Shown one piece after another: positions 1 to 5,215 of a DNA stretch of 6,399 nucleotides. A program made the translations under genes and the position numbers. Below the pieces are notes generated by a model that made no database searches, was not told the origin of the DNA, and saw only the letters and a list, made by a program, of their open reading frames with translations. Every line of letters begins with the position of its first letter. Positions within the stretch are counted from its first letter, which is position 1. The DNA comes from Candidatus Omnitrophota bacterium (GTDB lineage Bacteria; Omnitrophota; Gorgyraeia; 2-02-FULL-51-18; JAGOUK01): the NCBI GenBank assembly GCA_020058965.1, contig JAGVCY010000145.1, positions 1 to 6,399 of the forward strand, read 5' to 3'.

Positions 1-1
1 C

Positions 2-241
2 ATCACCGGAGGAAACGAGTTCTCCGACGCGATCTCCGTCATCTCGTCATCCAACGTCACGTTCGACAACATCTGGGTTGAGGGACCGGACGGCGACGGG
101 TTCAATCTGACACAAGCCGGGACGAACGTCCGGGTGCTGGACTCCACCGTTCGCGCTGCCGGCAGGCAGTGTTACACGATCGAATACTCGACGGGGACGA
201 CGATCTCGAACTGCAACGGCTTCGAGGGCGGATTTAGCTAA
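2..241 (+). CDS. C-terminal fragment of a right-handed beta-helix (pectate-lyase-like) protein, 5' end outside window
   Basis: The reading frame is open from base 2 to a TAA at 239-241 and gives 79 residues. The sequence has the look of successive beta-helix rungs: short strands rich in V/I/T separated by N/D/G turns, as in SSNVTFDNIWVEGPDGDG, then TNVRVLDSTVRAAG, then YSTGTTISNCNG. Proteins of this fold are usually secreted or surface polysaccharide lyases, epimerases or adhesins, but no catalytic residue can be assigned from this piece, so the activity is unknown. The protein stops abruptly after the last rung (FEGGFS) without an obvious C-terminal cap, so its 3' end may itself be truncated. 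Its last 195 bases overlap, tail to tail, the minus-strand gene ending at 47. A weak 6-bp stem at 255-260/268-273 lies just after the stop, but it has no T-tract. The fold call is fairly secure. The substrate is not known. Confidence 0.7.
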   Translation: MTGGNEFSDAISVISSSNVTFDNIWVEGPDGDGFNLTQAGTNVRVLDSTVRAAGRQCYTIEYSTGTTISNCNGFEGGFS

Positions 242-2527
242 TGGTTTAGCGTCATTGTGGAACTGGCCCACAACGCTGTTCAAATGTCTGCTGATTGTAA
301 AACGCGGAAAAGTCAGCTGGGTGATCAGACTACGAGCCCGCTGTATTTGATCGTCTGCGGCAGCAAGTTGCTGGTCTGCTTCGCCCCCCGACGCCGCTCG
401 AGCAAGATTCTCCAAAATATATCGCAGCTCATCGGCTTGGTACTTTATTTTATCCGAGATAATAAGATCTCTGACGATCAGCGCGTCGGCAACAAAAAAC
501 CCGCCTAACGCAAGCAATACATTGCCCGTCAACCCCATGATCAAGGTCGGCGTGCCCACCATGACCGCTACCGCAATCACGGGCGACAGTAGCGCATCTA
601 TGACGGAATAGAACATTTTTTGAGTGTCAAAATCGTCGATAGTGTCAAAATCGTCGATTTTGTCTCTTAGATTATCAGCCGCCGTGGTCAACGCCTGGCG
701 AATCTTCGTCAAGTCCGCCATCCGCGCGGCGGAAGATGGCAATCCTTCGCTTGGATTAACAGTGGCGGTGTCGTTCGTCCGGCGACTGGCGCTAAGTCGG
801 GCGGCCGTGGCGGCAACATCAGCCAATCGAACTCCAAATACTTTTCCGCCGCGCCGGTCGAAGCGGGCGGCAGATTGGAGCGCTCCTTCTTGATGTATTG
901 TCGTGACAGTTTTTGCGTCTTCGGGAGTTTGATTTTTAGCCAGTCGGGTTTCTTTGCGTTTCCAGGCCAGAGGTTGAAGCAGGATCTTTTCGTAACGGTC
1001 ATGGTCGGTTTCTTGGGTCACGAAGGGGGTTAGGACGACATAGGAGTAGCCTTCCCTCTTGAGAAGTTCTTTGAGGTGGTCGGTGTGGTAGCCGCCGGCC
1101 ACCAAATAAGCGAAGTCGGTTTTTTCTTCCTGCATGATGCGGGCGGTGTTTTCCATGAAGGCGGTGTCGCGTTGGCCGACTAGGCGGTAGAATTTTTCTA
1201 ACGACGCGGAGGCCTGCTCGAAGAAGGGCTTGTAGACAACCAGGTCTTCGAAGCGGTCGAGCTTCATCAGTTCGCCGTTCATGAAGGCCTCCCAGGCCTT
1301 GGTGTCGAAGTCGGGTTGGTTGAGCTTCAGCGTCTCGAAGTCGCGCGAGGACATCTGGATCCGGTAGGCGCGGTCGATGAGTTCCAGGAATCGCTCGATC
1401 GCCCGGAGTTTGCGCGCTTCTTCCTGGGGAAGCAGGTTCTTGTAGACTTCGTCTTCCAGGAATTCGAGTTCGACGAAGAGCCGGTCCATGTCGAGCTTTT
1501 GGAATTCGTCCAGGTAATCGGAGTAGGCCTTGAGATCCGGGAACCCGGCGACAACCACTCCGTTGGCTTCCGCCAGGCGAAAAAGTCCTTTGAGGAGAAG
1601 CCCTTGCGAAACCCTCTCGGTGCGCGTCTTGGCGGCGGCTTGGAGGAATTCGTTGACCTGACTCTTGAGACCCTTGATTGAGAGCTCCGATAAGAGACGC
1701 TCCTGATCCCGGGAAGCGGCTTCGAAGCTTAGGAGCTTTTCCTTGGCTTGGAGCTCGGAGAGCTTAGAGGTCTCGGTATATTCGGCTAGATCGACTTTGG
1801 CTTGGGACACGAGGCTGAGGAGCTCGCTCACTTTGACTTTGAAGGTGTCTTCGTCGCTTTGGGCTTTGAGCCTGGCTTCATAGTCGCGGATGATCTTCGG
1901 GTATAGTTTATTTTTTAGTGAGTCCAGAGAAATGTGGATTCTGTGGAGATAAAGCAGAATTTCACTTCTTTGGTCGACTAGGTTGGCGTACGCCTGAAGC
2001 GCCGCGTCGTAAAGCCGTTGATACTCTAGCCCGCGAAGACGGATCGGAAGTTCTGATGTTAAGTTCAAGTACTCTTCGCCTGAGATCAGCCCTTCTTGGA
2101 GAAACCGACGGGCGGCCACGCTCCAGTTTTTGGGGTCTGCGATTTTTTTTACTTCATCAAGCGTCACATCTCTTGAAGATCCCTCGACGAGAACGAGGTA
2201 CTTTTGGTAGTTCTTCATAAAAAATTCGAGCGTCTTGGCCAGCGACATCTGCCCGGAGTAGTTGGCGTGGGCATCCTGAATATGGATGATGAGCTTACCG
2301 TTGGTTCCGGCATGGACTTCCTTCAGCATCGTGTGGCTAAAGGGTATCGAGAGCTTTGATGGATCCTGAATGACTTCGCCGGCGGCAAATGGCTTGGGAA
2401 CTTGTATAAAGGGAGCGGAAGTCTGGGATACCGGATCAGGGTTAGCCCAAACAAGCTCTTGTAAAGAAAAAGCCGTCAAAACAAAGAGCGAAAGAACTCT
2501 TATTGAAAGATTGTAATGCTGCTTCAA
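47..2527 (-). CDS. Exported TraB/Tiki-like (ChaN-like) domain protein with C-terminal membrane segments, probable Omnitrophota lineage protein
   Basis: 826 residues if read from the TTG at 2527. A GAGGG Shine-Dalgarno at 2535-2539 lies 7 nt upstream of that TTG, and it places a clean signal peptide at the N-terminus (basic start, hydrophobic core about residues 9-22, cleavage likely after LVWA at 28). The frame stays open upstream to 2815, but those 96 codons are Cys/Arg-rich and look non-coding. Residues about 70-500 resemble the TraB/PrgY/Tiki/ChaN fold: HIQDAHANY (82-90), LVEGSSRD (113-120), RGLEY (165-169), VAGFPDLKAY (326-335), RDTAFMENT (453-461) and AGGYHTDHL (477-485). The family may act as metal-dependent proteases or haem binders; the activity here is unproven. 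Residues about 200-310 are helical, possibly coiled coil. After a low-complexity linker with SAAR/TAAR motifs (551-602) and a duplicated IDDFDT (624-635), two hydrophobic segments follow (about 640-659 and 661-684). Residues from about 763 on are antisense to the beta-helix gene and look non-native. Mapping to Omnitrophota is from memory. Confidence 0.72.
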   Translation of the reverse strand: MKQHYNLSIRVLSLFVLTAFSLQELVWANPDPVSQTSAPFIQVPKPFAAGEVIQDPSKLSIPFSHTMLKEVHAGTNGKLIIHIQDAHANYSGQMSLAKTLEFFMKNYQKYLVLVEGSSRDVTLDEVKKIADPKNWSVAARRFLQEGLISGEEYLNLTSELPIRLRGLEYQRLYDAALQAYANLVDQRSEILLYLHRIHISLDSLKNKLYPKIIRDYEARLKAQSDEDTFKVKVSELLSLVSQAKVDLAEYTETSKLSELQAKEKLLSFEAASRDQERLLSELSIKGLKSQVNEFLQAAAKTRTERVSQGLLLKGLFRLAEANGVVVAGFPDLKAYSDYLDEFQKLDMDRLFVELEFLEDEVYKNLLPQEEARKLRAIERFLELIDRAYRIQMSSRDFETLKLNQPDFDTKAWEAFMNGELMKLDRFEDLVVYKPFFEQASASLEKFYRLVGQRDTAFMENTARIMQEEKTDFAYLVAGGYHTDHLKELLKREGYSYVVLTPFVTQETDHDRYEKILLQPLAWKRKETRLAKNQTPEDAKTVTTIHQEGALQSAARFDRRGGKVFGVRLADVAATAARLSASRRTNDTATVNPSEGLPSSAARMADLTKIRQALTTAADNLRDKIDDFDTIDDFDTQKMFYSVIDALLSPVIAVAVMVGTPTLIMGLTGNVLLALGGFFVADALIVRDLIISDKIKYQADELRYILENLARAASGGEADQQLAAADDQIQRARSLITQLTFPRFTISRHLNSVVGQFHNDAKPLAKSALEAVAVRDRRPRRVFDRVTLPAGSANGGVQHPDVRPGLCQIEPVAVRSLNPDVVERDVG
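623..658 (-). repeat. Exact 18-bp tandem duplication inside the TraB/Tiki-like gene
   Basis: The 18-bp unit AGTGTCAAAATCGTCGAT (plus strand) occurs at 623-640 and again at 641-658 without any mismatch. The length is a multiple of three, so the frame is kept and the protein gains a second copy of IDDFDT (residues 624-635). The duplication sits in an acidic linker just before the first hydrophobic segment. Identical copies at the DNA level suggest a recent slippage or duplication event. Confidence 0.9.
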
Positions 2528-2828
2528 AAAACATCCCTCGCTTTTATATTCCACCCGAAGGTAAGTATGCTTCAATGCCTTAGATTTTTCAATGGGGGTA
2601 AATTGTTTTATTTTCCGCGTTATTTGAGCTGTCCGCTTGAGGATGAGCCCGGGTATCGTGCTCACCCTCGCGAATTCTCGCCGCCATTTCCGCACGCGAA
2701 GCGTGCATGCTGCCGGCGCGCAGTGGGTCCACCATCCTCGAAAAGCGTGAGGATAACCGCGACAGGAAGCCGCTGCTTTGCCTGCCGAGTGCTTCGTGCA
2801 ATGCTCAAGGCACAAATATCGAATTACA
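2528..2828. other. Non-coding, hairpin-rich intergenic stretch
   Basis: About 300 bases between the divergent TraB/Tiki-like and ORF6N genes. Open frames cross it on both strands, but they have Cys/Arg/Ser-rich, low-quality translations and no good start, so I do not call a gene. Several stems are visible: TGAGC/GCTCA at 2644-2648 and 2660-2664; GCACGC/GCGTGC at 2692-2697 and 2701-2706 (loop GAA); ATCCTC/GAGGAT at 2734-2739 and 2749-2754; CAGGAAGC/GCTT-TG-CCTG at 2763-2784. This could be a structured intergenic repeat (REP-like) or remnants of an older gene. The part near 2540-2630 is A+T-rich and probably holds the promoter of the minus-strand gene, but I see no convincing -35/-10 pair. Confidence 0.45.
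2535..2539 (-). promoter_or_regulatory. Ribosome binding site deciding a TTG start
   Basis: On the minus strand GAGGG lies 7 nt before TTG at 2527-2525. The codons that follow read as a textbook signal peptide. No ATG or GTG within the next residues would keep the signal sequence intact, and the upstream ATG at 2815 has no such signal-peptide logic, so TTG is the best start. Confidence 0.6.
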
Positions 2829-2915
2829 AATTTATTGACCGAATAAATTGAAGTTGTACCCTATCGTCACCTGCTACTTCTGAACCCTTCGGGGGCTGTG
2901 TCCAGCCAAAGGTAA
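2829..2915 (+). repeat. Direct repeat, copy 1 (87 bp, one mismatch to copy 2)
   Basis: Bases 2835-2915 (81 bp) are identical to 6319-6399. Including six more bases on the left, 2829-2915 matches 6313-6399 with one difference (A at 2834, C at 6318). The offset is 3,484 bp and the orientation is the same. Copy 1 begins with a perfect 8-bp dyad AATTTATT-gaccg-AATAAATT (2829-2849) and ends with a CCC-TTCG-GGG mini-hairpin and a GGCTG-TGTC-CAGCC hairpin (2894-2907). It encodes no protein. It may be an attachment site or boundary of an inserted cassette, a dispersed genomic repeat, or a duplicated leader. Because copy 2 reaches the window end, the repeat may be longer than seen. Confidence 0.9.
2835..2862 (+). 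promoter_or_regulatory. Possible sigma70-type promoter within repeat copy 1
   Basis: TTGACC (2835-2840) is 5/6 to the -35 consensus and is followed after 16 bp by TACCCT (2857-2862), which matches the -10 consensus at only 3/6. If used, it would start a leader of about 120 nt before the ORF6N gene that contains the TTCG hairpin and the GGCTG/CAGCC hairpin. The same sequence in copy 2 would fire rightward out of the window. This is a weak call. Confidence 0.2.
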
Positions 2916-2941
2916 ATTAGCCCCAAGTAATTCGGCCCCCA

Positions 2942-2983
2942 CCGGATGAAAAACCAAGTCAATTAACTGGTCAATTCATCCGG
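2942..2983 (+). promoter_or_regulatory. Inverted repeat overlapping the ORF6N Shine-Dalgarno (possible operator or RBS-sequestering hairpin)
   Basis: CCGGATGAA (2942-2950) and TTCATCCGG (2975-2983) form a perfect 9-bp dyad with a 24-nt spacer. The right arm ends inside the GGAGG ribosome binding site (2982-2986), which is 6 nt before the ATG at 2993. In the spacer and right arm, GTCAATT occurs twice (2958-2964 and 2970-2976) at 12-bp spacing. Both arrangements are typical of a repressor operator, and folding in RNA would partly mask the start region. The regulator is not known; the ORF6N protein itself is a candidate. Confidence 0.5.
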
Positions 2984-2992
2984 AGGTCTATC

Positions 2993-3520
2993 ATGCCCAA
3001 GAAAGCCATCGTTTCAGCCAAGTCCATTCTCACCCACGAAATTGTCGAACGAAAGATATTTTTTCTCCGCGGCAAAAAAGTCATGTTGGATCGGGATCTC
3101 GCCTCACTCTACGGGATCATGACCCGAAACCTGAATAAGGCCGTCAGCCGGAATTTGGACCGGTTCCCTGAACATTTCATGTTCTCCCTCAATAAGCAGG
3201 AGCAGGAAAACTTGATGTTCCATTTTGGAACATCAAGTTGGGGCGGCACTCGTAAGATGCCCAGAGCCTTCACCGAGCACGGCATCCTCATGCTGTCGTC
3301 GGTTTTGAACAGCAAAAGGGCAGTCCAGGTCAACATCGAGATCATGAACACATTTATCAAATACCGTGAGTTCATGCTGACCCACCAGGATTTAAGGCTC
3401 AAGCTCGAGGAATTAGAGAAGAAATATGATTCTCAATTCAAAGTCGTTTTCGAGACTCTAAAGGAGCTGTTGGAGCCCATAGTGAAACCAAACAAGCAAC
3501 CCTTCGGTTTTCACTCTTAA
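2993..3520 (+). CDS. ORF6N-domain protein
   Basis: 175 residues, a full-length member of the chromosomal ORF6N family (about 150-300 residues). The ATG at 2993 has GGAGG at 2982-2986. The ORF6N domain spans roughly residues 15-105 and is easily recognised: FLRGKKVMLDRDLASLYGI (24-42), LNKAVSRNLDRFPEHFMFSL (47-66), the family signature TSSWGGTRKMPRAFTEHG (80-97) and MLSSVLNSKRAVQVNIEIM (100-118). A helical, probably coiled-coil tail follows (about 130-162, LEELEKKYDSQFKVVFETLKELLEP). The domain is known from phage anti-repressor-like and KilA-N/BRO-type proteins and is thought to bind DNA; bacterial copies have no proven function. These genes often sit near DUF1016/YhcG nucleases, and a DUF1016 remnant lies immediately downstream here. 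It converges on the minus-strand operon. A striking 13-bp hairpin lies inside the coding sequence. Confidence 0.92.
   Translation: MPKKAIVSAKSILTHEIVERKIFFLRGKKVMLDRDLASLYGIMTRNLNKAVSRNLDRFPEHFMFSLNKQEQENLMFHFGTSSWGGTRKMPRAFTEHGILMLSSVLNSKRAVQVNIEIMNTFIKYREFMLTHQDLRLKLEELEKKYDSQFKVVFETLKELLEPIVKPNKQPFGFHS
3209..3239 (+). repeat. Perfect 13-bp inverted repeat inside the ORF6N coding region
   Basis: AACTTGATGTTCC (3209-3221) is followed by the 5-nt loop ATTTT and the exact reverse complement (3227-3239). It encodes NLMFHFGTSS, just before the conserved SSWGG motif. A stem of this length would be stable in mRNA and is also a good-looking protein binding dyad in DNA. The coding constraint of the ORF6N signature may explain part of it. 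Confidence 0.85.
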
Positions 3521-3530
3521 ACCCGCCGGT

Positions 3531-3770
3531 CAAAAGGTACCGAGAGGAGCCGTTTCTTGTCGACTCGATCTCGTAGAAGGACCGGGCGTAGGGCTTATCG
3601 ACTTCGAGCGGCATCCGGTAGTGCGTCCAGGAAAGGTTGGGGTTTAAGAGGCCTGATCTCAGTGGGCTTGCGCTCACTTCCGGATTGGCCGATTTCCGAG
3701 GCAGTGCTTCGGAAATCAACCGGCCCGCAATTTCCGAGTCGCCACCTCGGATAAGTTGTGGAATATTCAT
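3531..3770 (-). pseudogene. Remnant of a DUF1016/YhcG-type (PDDEXK) protein, N-terminal domain piece
   Basis: Minus-strand residues translated from 3650 to 3534 read NPNLSWTHYRMPLEVDKP followed by YARSFYEIESTRNGSSRYL. This closely fits the conserved block of the DUF1016 N-terminal domain, where a motif of the type LSWSHYR..LRVE.P.AR.FYE.EA.RNGWS.R.L is expected. The Trp of NGWS is missing. After SRYL the match ends near 3531 and the frame runs antisense into the end of the ORF6N gene, so the remainder of the domain and the whole C-terminal nuclease domain are absent. Only about 45 codons precede the block, fewer than in intact proteins, so the N-terminus is also shortened. The first ATG (3770-3768) overlaps the TGA of the HNH gene as ATGA, so the remnant could still be co-translated as a short peptide, though this may be chance. 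The block assignment is from memory of the family. Confidence 0.55.
3661..3751. other. Cluster of three hairpins between convergent genes
   Basis: Three stems follow each other. AGTGGGC/GCTCACT at 3661-3667 and 3672-3678 has one G-T pair and loop TTGC. GATTTCCGA/TCGGAAATC at 3691-3699 and 3709-3717 can be extended inward by a G-T and two G-C pairs on the plus strand to a 3-nt loop. TCCGAG/CTCGGA lies at 3733-3738 and 3746-3751. They lie between the plus-strand ORF6N gene and the minus-strand operon, so they could end transcription from both sides. No T-tract follows any of them, so a classical intrinsic terminator is not shown. They overlap the poorly matching part of the DUF1016 remnant. Confidence 0.45.
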
Positions 3771-4813
3771 CTAGCATCAAGGAGCGCCTGCCAGCGGCCC
3801 GACAAACGCTCGATCGACTTGCCCCTGATCCAGGTAGGCCCGTTCGCTTTAGCCGTGCCCGCGTAAGCCCAGCGAGCCACTCCGGTCGTGCAGTTATCGT
3901 CGTGCGCGATTTTATGGCTGTTAAAATATTTATTCAATGTCTTGCTATGGCTCAGATTTCGCCGAACCCATCGCTCCAAATGCGCCTCCGCCGCCAACAG
4001 ATCGGTCTTGGCGCTGTTGCACGCGGCATCCGCAAGAACCAAGTTATGCCCCAAATCCGCGGGATATCGGGACCATGGTATAAAGTGATCCACATGCCCC
4101 TTAGAGCTTGCGGAAATGGCTTTACCACAATAAAAACACTTACCCTTCTGCAATTCCATGAAAAACGGCTGAACTTCGCTCATCGCAGACCGCTCCGAGC
4201 CAAACAAAAACTCCTGCAGATCGACCACCTCGCCCAAAACATGCGTGTTCAACCGGCGAATGTGCAAAATCCAAGCCCCTTCGATCATGTTCCGGATCAT
4301 GGAGTAATATTTGCGAAGGCAGTACGCGACACCCGGCCGGAGGACGATCTCTTTGCTACTGTTCGTTTGAGGATATAAAAAATCATCCACCACTCCGCCC
4401 ACCCGCTGAATCTTCCAGAGCGGCATCGTATGCACGACTGTGGTGATCTTGGACTTACACCGTTGCCATGACCCATCTTTCTTTAGCTGCTCAATCGATC
4501 CGGTGTGATGCTGCGACGCATTTTCGAGCAACTGGATGATCGCCGCCTGGCGGCCGGCATTCTGGCGCAACACGTCGCTGGCAATGCCAAAGGGTTTGAC
4601 CTGCCGCCAATAGATGCGGGCCATCTCCTCAGCGATCTCAGTCACCTTCAGCGTCAGCTGATCGCCACTATCAGACCCATGTTTGATGGCAAGATCGGCA
4701 ATAGCCATCAATAAAGCGTATTTGTAAGTGGCTACGAACAGCCCCTCGGAAAGGAGTCGCTGGGTGCGAAATAAAAAATCAATTTCATATTCCGCCACTG
4801 GAGTTGTTGCCAT
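3767..4813 (-). CDS. HNH endonuclease with a long N-terminal helical domain (third gene of EVE-HNH / HIT / HNH operon)
   Basis: 348 residues. Residues 1-215 form an alpha-rich domain I cannot assign (it begins AEYEIDFLFRTQRLLSEGLFVATYKYALLMAIADLA). The HNH nuclease lies at about 222-285: CFYC (226-229) gives two metal-ribbon cysteines, GHVDHFIPWSRYP (239-251) holds the first catalytic His (243), HNLVLA (256-261) holds H256 and N257, and CNSAKTD (265-271) with HLERW (278-282) completes the fold. The position usually held by a third Cys or a His before CN is Asp262, so the zinc site may be partial. A WAY motif and a basic tail follow (315-342). The ATG at 4813 directly follows the TAA of the HIT gene with no gap, and a modest GCGGGA lies just before it. 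It probably makes a DNA nuclease for a defence or restriction function. I have an impression of this type of HNH protein next to HIT genes in other bacteria, but know of no demonstrated role. Confidence 0.85.
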   Translation of the reverse strand: MATTPVAEYEIDFLFRTQRLLSEGLFVATYKYALLMAIADLAIKHGSDSGDQLTLKVTEIAEEMARIYWRQVKPFGIASDVLRQNAGRQAAIIQLLENASQHHTGSIEQLKKDGSWQRCKSKITTVVHTMPLWKIQRVGGVVDDFLYPQTNSSKEIVLRPGVAYCLRKYYSMIRNMIEGAWILHIRRLNTHVLGEVVDLQEFLFGSERSAMSEVQPFFMELQKGKCFYCGKAISASSKGHVDHFIPWSRYPADLGHNLVLADAACNSAKTDLLAAEAHLERWVRRNLSHSKTLNKYFNSHKIAHDDNCTTGVARWAYAGTAKANGPTWIRGKSIERLSGRWQALLDAR

Positions 4814-5215
4814 TTATTCCCGCCAATACTTGGCTTTATCTGGAAGTACCCAGCGGACGCCGCCCCTCGGATCTGGACGATCTCCCGCATATCTTGGAAT
4901 CACATGAATATGCGCGTGCCCGACAGTCTGACCGGCGGCCTTCCCATCATTAAATCCGATATTAAAGCCGGCAGGAGCGTATTTCTTGATAGCGATCGTT
5001 CTGGCTCGCATGACAGCCATCCAGATCGTGGCCTGATGCTTCGAGGATAGTTCATAGATATTTGCCACGTGTTTCCTGGGAATAACGAGCATATGGCCCT
5101 CGGACACCGGGAATTGGTCCAGCATGACGATCGCATCTTTAGAGGCGAATACTAATCTAGATTGCTTAATAAGAGAAAATGGACATTTAACTTTGTGGCA
5201 AGCTAATTGAATCAT
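4814..5215 (-). CDS. HIT-family (histidine triad) nucleotide hydrolase or transferase
   Basis: 133 residues, the usual size for a single-domain HIT protein. The defining motif GHAHIHVIPR puts the triad at His100, His102 and His104. Upstream are DQFPVSEGHMLVIPRKHV (33-50) and FNIGFNDGKAAGQTV (84-98), both standard HIT elements, and the C-terminus GDRPDPRGGVRWVLP (111-125) is of the subgroup with a PRGGVR tail. HIT proteins hydrolyse or transfer nucleotidyl groups (dinucleoside polyphosphates, nucleoside phosphoramidates); the substrate here is unknown. The ATG at 5215 overlaps the TGA of the EVE-HNH gene as ATGA, there is no good Shine-Dalgarno, and its TAA abuts the next ATG. It is therefore probably made by translational coupling between two nuclease genes. 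That placement suggests a role in processing a nucleotide or adenylylated product of the system, which is inference only. Cys6 and Cys11 lie where some HIT proteins carry a zinc-type CxxC, but the spacing is different. Confidence 0.93.
   Translation of the reverse strand: MIQLACHKVKCPFSLIKQSRLVFASKDAIVMLDQFPVSEGHMLVIPRKHVANIYELSSKHQATIWMAVMRARTIAIKKYAPAGFNIGFNDGKAAGQTVGHAHIHVIPRYAGDRPDPRGGVRWVLPDKAKYWRE

Noticed and set aside
1316..1681. Plus-strand open frame of 121 codons
   Set aside because: It is antisense to the well-supported TraB/Tiki-like gene and mirrors its codon structure; no family resemblance.
2543..2548. TATAAA on the minus strand as a -10 box for the TraB/Tiki-like gene
   Set aside because: A start site 7 nt on would fall at the Shine-Dalgarno itself, and no -35 lies at the right distance.
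2528..2815. N-terminal extension of the TraB/Tiki-like gene to an ATG at 2815
   Set aside because: The added 96 residues are Cys/Arg/Trp-rich, cross several hairpins, and would bury the signal peptide. The TTG at 2527 has a good Shine-Dalgarno.
2516..2851. Plus-strand open frame of 111 codons in the intergenic region
   Set aside because: It has no ribosome binding site, overlaps hairpins and the signal-peptide start of the opposite gene, and has low-complexity translation.
2829..2915. Repeat as an integron attC site
   Set aside because: The repeat lacks a clear GTTRRRY/RYYYAAC pair at its ends, and no integron integrase is in view.
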